DNA of 30,500 nt from a virus: positions 1-30,500 of IMG/VR virus record IMGVR_UViG_3300036857_000081; one strand, given 5' to 3'. The notes under the pieces are model-generated. The model ran no database searches and was not told where the DNA came from. It worked only from the letters and a program-made list of their open reading frames with translations. Both the position numbers and the translations under genes were made by a program. Shown piece by piece: positions 16,783 to 23,957 of the stretch. How positions within the stretch are numbered: the first letter of the stretch is position 1; each line of letters starts with the position of its first letter.

Positions 16783-17204
16783 GGCTCGGTTCGCTCGTAG
16801 CAGAGGTAATGGCTCGGCCGCGGCAGCATCGCGCCGGTCAGCGCGCAGCTCGCTTGGTCGGGAAACTCGACCCGCGGCCAGACGAATTGCAGCGGTTGGG
16901 GCGGCGTGGTGTCGAGCGCGGCGGCCAACAGCCACACGCCGGCCAGCGAGCGCAACGGCGCCAATGTGATCATGCCGGCACGACGCGGCGGCTGCGGGCG
17001 CTTCGCCGCCGTGTTCGGCCTGATCCAGTGCGGCCACCGCTCGACGCCTTGCTCGCTGCGCAACCGGGCGAGCTTCTGGTTGATCGCGCTGCGCGATCGG
17101 TTCAGCGCCGCGGCGCACGCACCGAGCGATTGGCGTTCGACGGTCCAGACGCGATGCAGATGCGCCACGTCCGCCTCGTCCCATGGCCGGTCGCCCGCTC
17201 TCAT
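16779..17204 (-). CDS. HTH protein fused to a hydrophobic Cys-containing C-terminal domain
   Basis: 141 aa, ATG at 17204 (ATGA overlap). Residues 8-55 (WDEADVAHLHRVWTVERQSL ... RSRSAINQKLARLR) look like a Myb/GcrA-type DNA-binding fold: W-E-V-L-W spacing then a recognition helix. After a basic linker, residues from Met78 (MITLAPLRSLAGVWLLAAAL) read like a signal peptide or TM helix, then a short domain with two cysteines (DQASCALTGAMLPRPSHYLC). The halves look like two separate small proteins in one frame. An internal start at 16973 has no good ribosome site. It may be a real fusion, a lost stop, or two overlapping products. Confidence 0.65.
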   Translation of the reverse strand: MRAGDRPWDEADVAHLHRVWTVERQSLGACAAALNRSRSAINQKLARLRSEQGVERWPHWIRPNTAAKRPQPPRRAGMITLAPLRSLAGVWLLAAALDTTPPQPLQFVWPRVEFPDQASCALTGAMLPRPSHYLCYERTEP

Positions 17205-17386
17205 GTGCGGTCCTCGCGGCAGGTCCAGCCGTCCATCTCCAGCGGTGCCCACAGCAGGGCGGGCCAGCAGAACTGCTCGATCGCGTGGTCGCGGTTGTGC
17301 GCCGCATAGGCCGCGATCGGCTCGCCGTCCTCGGCGCGCACCACGAAGCGGCGCATGCCGTCCGGCAGCGGCTCGGTTCGCGTCAT
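17201..17386 (-). CDS. Small hypothetical protein after terminase
   Basis: 61 aa, ATG at 17386 overlapping the terminase stop (ATGA) and its own stop overlapping the next ATG. It begins MTRTEPLPDGMRRFVVRAED and continues AAYAAHNRDHAIEQFCWPAL with a GWTCRED end, a compact alpha/beta pattern seen in small phage proteins. No family is recognised. Confidence 0.7.
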   Translation of the reverse strand: MTRTEPLPDGMRRFVVRAEDGEPIAAYAAHNRDHAIEQFCWPALLWAPLEMDGWTCREDRT

Positions 17387-18693
17387 GCAGTCATCCACGC
17401 CTGGTTGCCGCGCTCGGTGTTGAGCCGGACGCGCGGCGTTTCTGGCTGCGCCTTCGGCTTCTCGTCGCGCACACCCAGCGCGAGATAGCGCGCCGCATCG
17501 GCGCCGTGGCTCGCGAAGTCATGCACCGGCGATGCCCGCCAGGTCTGTGCCGCCTCGTTCCACTCGCGTCGGTAATGCCGCAGCGCCTTGATCCCATTGG
17601 CGCAGCGCTCGGCATCGAACCAGCACTTCGGCAGGATCATGCGCACCGCGTTGATGCCGTCGGCCACCGAATGCTGCTCGACCTGGCGCGTTGGCCGCAC
17701 GCCCAGCGCATGCAGCGTCTCGGTGCGAGACCGACCGCTGCCCAGCTCGCGCACCGCGGCGTCATGCGGTAGCAGATGTTTTTCGTAGGCATACGGTTTC
17801 GATTGCAACAACCTGACATAGTGATCGAGGCCCACGCCGCTGTCCTCGATGTAGTCGATCAATCGCCACTGACCGCCGCGGGTGATCTGCGCGCACCAGA
17901 TGGCGGTGGCATCGTCAATGCCGAGATCCCAGGCGGTCCACACCTTCAGCGCCGGATCGTGTGGCACAGCGGTGATGCGGCCCTCAGTCTCAGCGTCGTT
18001 CAGCAACTTGCCGTAATACGATCCCGAGTTCGGCGCATTGAACGAGCAGCAAAGTTCCTGCTGAAACTCCTCATCGCTCATCTCCTGCTTCAGCCGCTCG
18101 ATCGCTTCATCGGAGAGCGCGCCGGTTTTCGTGTAGTCGAGCAGGTAGGACGAATAGCCGGCTGTGACACGCGCCCGGTCGTACGCCGCCTGTAGCAGAC
18201 CGCGGCCTTTCGGCGTGCCGGAGCGCACCAGCGTGCCGGAGCGATCCGCCAACATCGGCTCGATCACGAGCGGCACCATTGTCTGTGGCGTATCGTCAAA
18301 CTCGTCGATGATCACTTCGTCGCCGTAGCCGCCGCGCCAACTATCGGGTTTGTCCGCGCCGCCCGCCTGCCAGGTGCCACCATTCGGCAGCCGGATCGCC
18401 ATCTCAGACTTGCGTATCGTCGTGCCCGGAATCGCTTCGGCGGCTTGCACCGCCTGATCCCACAATCCGGTTCGTGTCCACATCACGCTATACGGAAGTA
18501 TATGCACCACGCGCGGCAGTGGTTTTTTTGAGGTGATCGCGACTTTGAGTCCGCGCCAGAGCAATGCGGTTGATTTGCCGGCGCGGCGATGCACGACAGC
18601 GACGATGCGTTTGGCCGGATCGTCGATCAATGGTCTCTGCCAGGCGCGCGGCGCAAACGGCAGTGTGACCTGTTGGCGTCTAGCAGTCGTCAT
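17383..18693 (-). CDS. Terminase large subunit
   Basis: 436 aa, ATG at 18693, overlapping the small-subunit gene by 14 bases. The N-terminal ATPase has Walker A HRRAGKST at residues 35-42 and Walker B VIIDEF at 127-132, followed by GTPKGRG, a coupling motif. The C-terminal nuclease has the RNase H-like acidic motif AWDLGIDDATAIW and a late ASHGADAARYLALG block. It packages DNA into the procapsid and cuts it. The adjacent small gene upstream should supply the recognition subunit. Confidence 0.93.
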   Translation of the reverse strand: MTTARRQQVTLPFAPRAWQRPLIDDPAKRIVAVVHRRAGKSTALLWRGLKVAITSKKPLPRVVHILPYSVMWTRTGLWDQAVQAAEAIPGTTIRKSEMAIRLPNGGTWQAGGADKPDSWRGGYGDEVIIDEFDDTPQTMVPLVIEPMLADRSGTLVRSGTPKGRGLLQAAYDRARVTAGYSSYLLDYTKTGALSDEAIERLKQEMSDEEFQQELCCSFNAPNSGSYYGKLLNDAETEGRITAVPHDPALKVWTAWDLGIDDATAIWCAQITRGGQWRLIDYIEDSGVGLDHYVRLLQSKPYAYEKHLLPHDAAVRELGSGRSRTETLHALGVRPTRQVEQHSVADGINAVRMILPKCWFDAERCANGIKALRHYRREWNEAAQTWRASPVHDFASHGADAARYLALGVRDEKPKAQPETPRVRLNTERGNQAWMTA

Positions 18694-18979
18694 CGGCCTT
18701 GAACGACACAGCAAGCGGTTCGCCGACGATCACAGGCGGCGTTGCATCGGCCCAGCGAAAGTCGACGACCAGCGGACCACCTGCTTCGCCTGTCACCTGC
18801 AACGGCAGCACTTTGCCGAGCAGCGTCATGAATGCTGCGGGGTTCTTGTTCGCCTGGGTTGCGAGGTAGCTTTGGCCGCCGGCGTCATTCAGCGCACCGA
18901 GGATCATCGATTTCACGTCGGCGGTAAGTTGGTTTGGGATGCCCTTGCGGGAGCCGCCGCCTGTCTTTCTGCCTCGCAC
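18680..18979 (-). CDS. Probable terminase small subunit
   Basis: 99 aa, GTG at 18979, nine bases after the upstream stop with GGGA as ribosome site. It begins RGRKTGGGSRKGIPNQLTAD, then helices KSMILGALNDAGGQSYLATQ and NPAAFMTLLGKVLPLQVTGE. The 'GRKxGG-S-KG-PN' basic start and 'FMTLLGKVLP' are common in small proteins directly before TerL. Its end overlaps TerL by 14 bases. The assignment rests on position and pattern; the C-terminal ~40 residues are less typical. Confidence 0.7.
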   Translation of the reverse strand: MRGRKTGGGSRKGIPNQLTADVKSMILGALNDAGGQSYLATQANKNPAAFMTLLGKVLPLQVTGEAGGPLVVDFRWADATPPVIVGEPLAVSFKADDDC

Positions 18980-18988
18980 TTGGTCCCA

Positions 18989-19567
18989 CTATGCGACTAC
19001 CGCGACCATCTCGGGTCGCAGCTCGACCTCGACATGCCCCGCCAAGGCCTCCAGCAGCAGCCGCAACCGGTTCGGCCGGCTCAGCCGCACCACGCCCGCC
19101 CAGCCGGCTAGAGGCCCCTGTAGCACACGCACAGCGGCGCCTGGCGGAGGCAGCGGTTCGTCACGCGGATCATCGACGATGCGACGATCGGAGGTGCGGG
19201 CGATCAGAGCTTCGACGATGCCGTGGGGCACGGGCAGCGGGCGGTCTGTTGTGGTGGTGATCAAGGTCTCGATGCCTCGGCAGCGGTAGATCCGGCGCCA
19301 TTGGTCGCGGCCCGGATCGAACTGCACGAACAAATACCGGCTGAAGAGGGGTTCGATCCGCTCGGTTCGGCGATCGAGATGCAGGGGGAGGAAAACGCAG
19401 AATCCCTTGCCGAGCAGATCGAGTTCGGCGCGGAACTCGCCGGCTGGGTGCGTATGGGCGCAGAACCAGCGATGCGAGCCGCACGGCATAGTGGTCTGAG
19501 TAGGCTGACCCCACATCCGGTTGTGGTTCGTTACCGAATGCGCGGAAAGCGTGTCAAGGGGGGTCAT
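18989..19567 (-). CDS. NusG/RfaH-like transcription elongation (antitermination) factor
   Basis: 192 aa, ATG at 19567 with GGGAGG nine bases upstream; it overlaps the previous gene by 14 bases. Residues about 32-105 form an NGN domain (RWFCAHTHPAGEFRAELDLL, then VFLPLHL, EPLFSRYLFVQFD, WRRIYRCRGIETLI). Residues about 141-192 form a KOW domain (PPGAAVRVLQGPLAGWAGVV ... LLLEALAGHVEVEL). NusG paralogues such as RfaH and LoaP bind paused polymerase and suppress termination in long operons. This gene stands at the head of a late operon of about 19 kb, which fits late antitermination. The first ~30 residues are an unusual extension; Met18 and Met27 are alternative starts. Confidence 0.88.
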   Translation of the reverse strand: MTPLDTLSAHSVTNHNRMWGQPTQTTMPCGSHRWFCAHTHPAGEFRAELDLLGKGFCVFLPLHLDRRTERIEPLFSRYLFVQFDPGRDQWRRIYRCRGIETLITTTTDRPLPVPHGIVEALIARTSDRRIVDDPRDEPLPPPGAAVRVLQGPLAGWAGVVRLSRPNRLRLLLEALAGHVEVELRPEMVAVVA

Positions 19568-19802
19568 GGGCGAGCGCCTCCCTGGCGCGGGCGAGCACGA
19601 GGTGGTCGGGCTCGGGGTGCAACGGGGCAAGACCGTCGTCGGGGTTGGCGTTGAGGCGGCGATGGGCCTCGGCATCGAGGGTGCCGCGGATGTCGCGGAT
19701 GCGATCGCGCACGGCGGCGACCAGGTGGAGCGGCGCGTAGCCGTCCTGCATGGCGGCGAGATCGAGCAGCAGGATCAGCGCGGTGCGCTCGGCTGGGGTC
19801 AT
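19554..19802 (-). CDS. Small hypothetical protein
   Basis: 82 aa, ATG at 19802 overlapping the upstream stop (ATGA). It begins MTPAERTALILLLDLAAMQD, with a helix VAAVRDRIRDIRGTLDAEAH and a C-terminal helix LVLARAREALA. It resembles a small helical bundle; the family is unknown. It shares a transcript with the NusG-like gene, so it may be involved in the late switch. Confidence 0.65.
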   Translation of the reverse strand: MTPAERTALILLLDLAAMQDGYAPLHLVAAVRDRIRDIRGTLDAEAHRRLNANPDDGLAPLHPEPDHLVLARAREALAHDPP

Positions 19803-20008
19803 GTCAGGCTGTCCCGGACCTGGGTGCGGATCGCCTCGAGCATGCGCTCGGCGAACGCCATGCGGGCGTCTGGTGGCACGGCGATCATGGCGGCGATGAG
19901 CAGGCCGGCGACGGCGCCGACGGCGTCGGCGTAGCGTTCGCCTTCGAGCAGGCTGGCGACCTGGAGGATCAGCGGCGCCGTCTCGTGGGGATCGATCTGC
20001 GGGGTCAT
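19799..20008 (-). CDS. Small hypothetical protein
   Basis: 69 aa, ATG at 20008, the first gene after the GCGCCAATTC array. It begins MTPQIDPHETAPLILQVASL and has a hydrophobic stretch VGAVAGLLIAAMIAVPPDAR, then FAERMLEAIRTQVR. The frame stays open upstream through the repeat array, but those codons are only translated repeats. There is no strong ribosome site. Function unknown. Confidence 0.6.
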   Translation of the reverse strand: MTPQIDPHETAPLILQVASLLEGERYADAVGAVAGLLIAAMIAVPPDARMAFAERMLEAIRTQVRDSLT

Positions 20009-20012
20009 GGCT

Positions 20013-20202
20013 GCGCCAATTCCGCGCCATACTCTGCGCCAATTCGGGCTTTGGACCGCGCCAAGCGCAAGGGGCGGGGAGAGCTGCGCCATTTCATTGT
20101 CGCCAATTCCCCCCCTTGAAAGGGGGAATTGGCGCAATTGGCGCACCCCGCCCTTGGCCGGTCCTTCGCCGCGCCAATTCCGCGCCAATTCCGCGCCAAT
20201 TC
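20013..20202. repeat. Array of GCGCCAATTC repeats between early and late genes
   Basis: Direct copies of GCGCCAATTC lie at 20,013, 20,036, 20,171, 20,182 and 20,193; the last three are spaced exactly 11 bp apart. Variants lie at 20,024 (GCGCCAT), 20,086 (GCGCCATTTC) and 20,101 (CGCCAATTC), and inverted copies at 20,126 (GAATTGGCGC) and 20,135 (CAATTGGCGC). The region has no convincing gene. One-turn spacing suggests a cooperative protein-binding array (iterons, an operator, or an RNA element for antitermination). On the minus transcript it lies upstream of the NusG-like gene. Confidence 0.85.
20101..20134. repeat. 13-bp inverted repeat inside the array
   Basis: CGCCAATTCCCCC (20,101-20,113) pairs perfectly with GGGGGAATTGGCG (20,122-20,134) around an 8-base loop CCTTGAAA. 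It is built from two array units facing each other. No U-run follows on either strand, so it is not a standard terminator; a cruciform or RNA hairpin is possible. Confidence 0.8.
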
Positions 20203-20479
20203 AGACATCATGGGCTTGCCCTTCGATCTGCTGCCGAAGGTGGCGGCGAAGTCCTTTGACGGTGACACCAGGGGCTTTGCAGTCATTGCAGAATCGACGT
20301 GGCGACCTGAACCGGAGGGTAGTCGTCACTTCGAAACTGAGCTGACAGCGCGGACACTCGGTTTGCCAGTGGATGATCCTGGCTGGGGTGCCGACCTTCG
20401 TAGTGCAGTCGGTCATCCTGACAGGACGGTATTCCTGGTAATCCCACTCGACGCAGAAACCTGGGGGAAATTCGTTCAT
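20201..20479 (-). CDS. Small zinc-ribbon-like protein
   Basis: 92 aa, ATG at 20479 overlapping the helicase stop (ATGA). Two CxxC pairs (C42/C45 in ECPRCQL and C64/C67 in FCNDCKAPG) suggest a zinc ribbon, preceded by a strand-rich N-terminus (FCVEWDYQEYRPVRM). It follows the helicase gene and may bind nucleic acid in replication or in the early-to-late switch. Its stop lies at the edge of the repeat array. Confidence 0.7.
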   Translation of the reverse strand: MNEFPPGFCVEWDYQEYRPVRMTDCTTKVGTPARIIHWQTECPRCQLSFEVTTTLRFRSPRRFCNDCKAPGVTVKGLRRHLRQQIEGQAHDV

Positions 20480-21684
20480 GGTGTCGGTCTCTTCGTGTCA
20501 TCGACCCGGACGCCGGTCCGATCCTTGCGCTGCTCACTGTCGTGATAGCTCTCTTGGTAGAGCAGGCCGGATTTGAGCCACGCGGCGATCAACCCGGTCG
20601 CCTGTTTCTCGCTGAAACCGAGAACGTCGACGAGCACCTGACCGGCCCACCGATCGTTTTGTTTGCCCCGCCGATGCGCCGCATAGAGCCAGCCGGCGGC
20701 CGGTTGGGCGATGATGTCCAGTACCTCGTTGAGTTGAGCAGGCGTAGCGTTGGCAGCGAGTGACGGCGGTTCCCACGGCACGATGGCGGCCACCTTGTCG
20801 CCATTCGGGTAAATCGGGTCGCTGACGTTACCCAAAGAAACCTGATCGAGCTTGAACCAGCGCGCCTTGGCCGCCGGTGCCATGTTGCGCTTGGCATCGT
20901 CGAGGCGGACGTATTGCCAGCGATCGTCGGGCGGAATGTTGAACGTCTCGCCGTCCTCGGCGCTCATGGTGGCGAGGAGGAGGCCGACACGGGCGCTGTC
21001 GGTCAGAGCCTTGGCGCCGCGGGCGGCGTCGATGCCGGTCGCGTCGCCCTTGCGGACGTGGTGGACCAGCAGGATGGCGCAGCCGGTGGCGCGTGCCACA
21101 CGCCGCCAGGCGGCGGCGGCTTTGACCATCTGGGGATTGCTGTTCTCTTCGAGGGAGTGTGATTCGGCGAACGGATCGCAGACCAGCACGCCGATCTGCT
21201 TTCTGGTGATCTCCTCGATCAGCAGCGTTTCGTCGGGGTAGACGACATTGAAGCCACCGTCGCTGACCGCGGCCATGGTCAGTCCGCGGCCTTCGCCGTC
21301 GTCCATGTAGAGCCGGCCGCGGAGGTCGTCGGGGGGGATTTGGTGGCGCATCATGATGGCGGCGAGTCGCCGCTCCATCTCTTCGAGCGGATCTTCGAGA
21401 TTGAAGATGGCGGCGTTGACCGGGGCGAAGATGTGGTCGCCGAGATACGCCTTGTAGGCGGCGCAGGAGACCGCAATGCCCATGGCGTAGGCGGATTTGC
21501 CGGTGCCGCCGGGGGCTATCAGCACGGTGACATATCCTCGGACGAGCTGCGTGCCATAGAGCCACTGGCGCGGCGGGATGGTGGTGGGATCAGGCAGGCG
21601 CGCTTCATGCAGCACGAGCGGACGTGGCGGCTCCTGCTTGGCCTCGCTGCCTTCATAGAGCGTCCAGATGTTGTCATGGCGCAC
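20476..21684 (-). CDS. RepA/AAA_25-type replicative helicase
   Basis: 402 aa, GTG at 21684, overlapping the upstream gene by 11 bases. The RecA-like core has Walker A APGGTGKS (residues 57-64), Walker B VLVCDP (166-171), and a LVHHVRKG motif like the sensor strand of RSF1010 RepA-type hexameric helicases. FNLEDPLEEMERRL is the catalytic Glu region of that family. The C-terminal ~100 residues (TPAQLNEVLDIIAQPA ... LGFSEKQATGLIAAWLKSGL) look like a winged-helix domain. It probably unwinds phage DNA at replication and may pair with the preceding gene product. Confidence 0.85.
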   Translation of the reverse strand: MRHDNIWTLYEGSEAKQEPPRPLVLHEARLPDPTTIPPRQWLYGTQLVRGYVTVLIAPGGTGKSAYAMGIAVSCAAYKAYLGDHIFAPVNAAIFNLEDPLEEMERRLAAIMMRHQIPPDDLRGRLYMDDGEGRGLTMAAVSDGGFNVVYPDETLLIEEITRKQIGVLVCDPFAESHSLEENSNPQMVKAAAAWRRVARATGCAILLVHHVRKGDATGIDAARGAKALTDSARVGLLLATMSAEDGETFNIPPDDRWQYVRLDDAKRNMAPAAKARWFKLDQVSLGNVSDPIYPNGDKVAAIVPWEPPSLAANATPAQLNEVLDIIAQPAAGWLYAAHRRGKQNDRWAGQVLVDVLGFSEKQATGLIAAWLKSGLLYQESYHDSEQRKDRTGVRVDDTKRPTP

Positions 21685-22174
21685 GACGGCGAGCCCGTCG
21701 CGGCCAGGGCAGGGAATACCACACCTCGGTCGTGACGAGGTCTTCGACCTCTCCTTCTGTCAGCGGGAGGTTTTCCTGGCCATTGACGCCATGCGCCTCG
21801 GCGAGCAGGACATTCCGCGGCTGATGCGTGGCGATCAGCGGAGCAACGACCCGCTTGATGCGATGAGCCGTTATGGCGCGTCGCGTCTCCTCGCGGGTCA
21901 CCGCCTGGCCCAGCAGATGCCGCTGAAACCTGATGACGTCGTTGGCCTGGTAGCCGCCAAGATGGCCGCACCGCTCCGCATTGAGCGTGGCATTGATGCA
22001 GGCGGCGTAGGCTTGTTCGAGCGGGAGGACACCGGCGGCGACGGGGCGGCCCATTTCGCTGGCCATGCCGTAGAGCTGGTCGGCGGCGGGGAGTGGCTCG
22101 CCGATGAGGCGGCCATCCCAGCCGTTGGCGCGGGCGATTTCGTCCGCCGCCGCGATCGCGTCATAACCGCTCAC
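21674..22174 (-). CDS. Hypothetical replication-associated protein
   Basis: 166 aa, GTG at 22174 overlapping the nuclease stop (GTGA). It begins VSGYDAIAAADEIARANGWD and includes a helical region EQAYAACINATLNAERCGHL, a basic segment (RFQRHLLGQAVTREETRRAI, TAHRIKRVV) and an acidic C-terminal turn. I recognise no family. It lies directly before the helicase, overlapping its start, so a primase-like or loader role is possible but unproven. Confidence 0.6.
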   Translation of the reverse strand: MSGYDAIAAADEIARANGWDGRLIGEPLPAADQLYGMASEMGRPVAAGVLPLEQAYAACINATLNAERCGHLGGYQANDVIRFQRHLLGQAVTREETRRAITAHRIKRVVAPLIATHQPRNVLLAEAHGVNGQENLPLTEGEVEDLVTTEVWYSLPWPRRARRRAP

Positions 22175-22596
22175 GCACACCCCCTGAGCGGCACACCCCA
22201 GCCGGCGAGCGCGGCCAGCACCTGGGCCAGGCTCTCGCACACCGCGATGCGCAGCCCCGCCGCCTCCAACCTGGGAAACACCTCACGCTGCCCCTCGACC
22301 ATCCGCCGCCCGCCCTTGCGCGTCGGCACCAGGCGCGACCGCGACAGCGTCCCGCCCGGCCGTTTCAGCTCAATCCCATAGGCGTAATGATGGAGCACGA
22401 TCAGATCGGGCCAGCCGCGGGCCACACCGAGGCGCGCGAGCTTCGCCGCCTGCTGGCCGGTCAGGCGCACGTGGCCGATCGGCAGCGTGGTCCACATCGC
22501 CGGCGGCAGCAGCAGGCGGTCGAGCGCGGTCGCCACCATCTCATGGATGTCGGTCTCGTCGGGCCGGTATGGGGTGAGGCGGAGCGCGGCGCTCAT
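22171..22596 (-). CDS. VRR-NUC-type nuclease
   Basis: 141 aa, ATG at 22596 overlapping the methylase stop (ATGA). The PD-(D/E)xK core is clear: RGWPDLIVL with Asp64, then YGIELKRPGG with Glu76 and Lys78, then GQREVFPRLEAAGLRIAV with the Gln that follows the core in VRR-NUC proteins. Length fits stand-alone phage VRR-NUC enzymes (about 100-150 aa), thought to act on branched DNA during replication or packaging. High confidence in fold, lower in exact substrate. Confidence 0.85.
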   Translation of the reverse strand: MSAALRLTPYRPDETDIHEMVATALDRLLLPPAMWTTLPIGHVRLTGQQAAKLARLGVARGWPDLIVLHHYAYGIELKRPGGTLSRSRLVPTRKGGRRMVEGQREVFPRLEAAGLRIAVCESLAQVLAALAGWGVPLRGCA

Positions 22597-23645
22597 TCGG
22601 CCGCCTCCGCGAACAGATCGCGCAGCGGCTGATCGTAGGCATCATCCCAGGAGAACAGGTCCGGCTGTCTGACCGGCAGGCAGGCGGGCGAAAACCAGAT
22701 GCACTCCTTGTCGGTGGTCTGCCCGCCGGAATAGGTCAGCCGCCCGCGATCCCACTGCATCGGATCCCAGCTAGGCAGATCGTAGTCGCCGACGTGGCCG
22801 CAGAGCGCGATGCGGAGATGAGCGTTGTCGCGCGCCCATGCCTCGACCGCATCGGCGACGGACGCCGCGTTGCCGTAGTAGAGCTTTTCGTATGAGCGAT
22901 AGGGCGGATCGAGGAAGATGGCGGTATCAGCACCGCCGAAATGATTGTTGAGGCAGCGTGTCCAGTCACCATGGACAACGCGCACGCGCTCCAGCCGATT
23001 GGCCAGCTTGTGCAGCCAGCGCCAAGCCGCACGACCGGCGGAGGTCAGGAGGGCGTCGCCCATGCCAGCATTGCTGGCGTGCGGCACCTGCCCGACCGCC
23101 TGGATGCCCCTGCCAGCATCGCTGGCGTGCGGCACCTTCCCGACCGCCTGGATGCCCCTGCCAGCAGAGGTGGCGTCGATACCTTCCTGACCGCCTAGAT
23201 GCCTCTCCCAGCATTGCCGGCGTGCGGCACCTGCCCGATCCCACTCGCACCAGCCAGAGCCGATCCAGCAGCACTGTCCCCACAGCCACCAGCCGGCCAC
23301 CTTGGCGTCGCCAGGCCAGTCGCAATTCTGCAATTCGGCGCCAATCCGCTCGCGCTGCGCCATCAACCAGACATGCCGCGCGCCGAGGTCGATATGAGAC
23401 ACCGGATAGTCCGCCCATGCGGCCACGACTGCGGGCTGGTGCCGCACGGCGCGCCAGAAGTTCGCGATGAAGCCGGAGGCATCGCAGATCACCTCCAGCG
23501 CCGCGGGGGTGGGCTTGGCCAGTAACACCGCCGCAGAGCCGCAGAACGGCTCGATGTATTGTGCCGGGGCGCCGAGACGGACCCACACATCGGCGGCCAC
23601 AGACCGCTTGCCGCCGAAATAGGGGAAGGGCGCCAGCAAGCTCAT
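22593..23645 (-). CDS. D12-class DNA adenine methylase (Dam-like)
   Basis: 350 aa, ATG at 23645 overlapping the upstream stop. Motif I is YFGGKRS (FGGK at residues 10-13), IEPFCGSAAVLL follows, and catalytic motif IV is DPPY at residues 246-249 in AIFLDPPYRSYEKLYYG. It transfers a methyl group to adenine N6, likely to protect phage DNA or regulate replication; the target site cannot be read from sequence. Residues about 140-205 are an insert encoded by a 48-bp tandem repeat (GRGIQAVGKVPHASDA, GRGIQAVGQVPHASNA). Comparable 'GRGV-RQLPHLG-AGRG' inserts are, to my knowledge, seen in other phage D12 methylases. Confidence 0.88.
   Translation of the reverse strand: MSLLAPFPYFGGKRSVAADVWVRLGAPAQYIEPFCGSAAVLLAKPTPAALEVICDASGFIANFWRAVRHQPAVVAAWADYPVSHIDLGARHVWLMAQRERIGAELQNCDWPGDAKVAGWWLWGQCCWIGSGWCEWDRAGAARRQCWERHLGGQEGIDATSAGRGIQAVGKVPHASDAGRGIQAVGQVPHASNAGMGDALLTSAGRAAWRWLHKLANRLERVRVVHGDWTRCLNNHFGGADTAIFLDPPYRSYEKLYYGNAASVADAVEAWARDNAHLRIALCGHVGDYDLPSWDPMQWDRGRLTYSGGQTTDKECIWFSPACLPVRQPDLFSWDDAYDQPLRDLFAEAAE
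23064..23240 (-). repeat. 48-bp tandem repeat inside the methylase gene
   Basis: Copies start at 23,064, 23,112, 23,160 and 23,207. The first two are 48 bp and nearly identical (16 codons each); the third is diverged and one base short (47 bp); the fourth is partial. The coding strand therefore reads the partial fourth copy in a different frame (AGAARRQCWERHLGGQ) from the later copies (VPHASDAGRGIQAVG). In the usual frame the fourth copy would meet a TAG. Confidence 0.85.
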
Positions 23646-23872
23646 CCCCGCGCCACCGCCTCACCATGCGCCGAACGCCAGCACGGCACGCACCACCGGC
23701 GCACCGGCCGCCCCCGCACCAGCACGAACAGTTCGCGGATCTCCTCACAACCGGGATCGATCAGCACGGCTGCATCGGGGCAGTGATCGCAGATCAGCGG
23801 GCGAGAGTTATCCACACACTCGCCCGCTGGGGTTGCAGCGCCGGACGTGGCTGTAGGACCTCCTGGGCGCAT
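23642..23872 (-). CDS. Small zinc-ribbon-like early protein
   Basis: 76 aa from ATG 23872; its stop overlaps the methylase ATG. Two Cys pairs, C28/C31 (ICDHCPD) and C61/C64 (RRWCVPCW), suggest a zinc ribbon around a short strand-helix core (CEEIRELFVLVRG). The first ~19 residues are weakly conserved in character, and a GTG at 23,815 is an alternative start. The gene follows cro in the early operon. A hairpin with a DnaA box overlaps its 5' part. Function unknown. Confidence 0.65.
   Translation of the reverse strand: MRPGGPTATSGAATPAGECVDNSRPLICDHCPDAAVLIDPGCEEIRELFVLVRGRPVRRWCVPCWRSAHGEAVARG
23795..23829. promoter_or_regulatory. Hairpin presenting a perfect DnaA box in its loop
   Basis: An 11-bp perfect stem (CAGCGGGCGAG at 23,795 with CTCGCCCGCTG at 23,819) encloses a 13-base loop containing TTATCCACA (23,808-23,816), the consensus DnaA box. 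It lies in the early operon between cro and the methylase, within a coding frame. Hairpins carrying DnaA boxes are known from primosome assembly sites, so a replication start signal is possible. Confidence 0.5.
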
Positions 23873-23957
23873 GCTCCCCCCAAAGTGAGTGATCAGGCGG
23901 TTGCTATTTCCGACACAGGCGTGATTGAGTGAATCCGGTTGTGGATTGGCGGAGCCA

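Noticed and set aside
20005-20286. Open frames through the GCGCCAATTC array
   Set aside because: Their products are only translations of the repeat (RNWRGIGA-type), with no ribosome sites.
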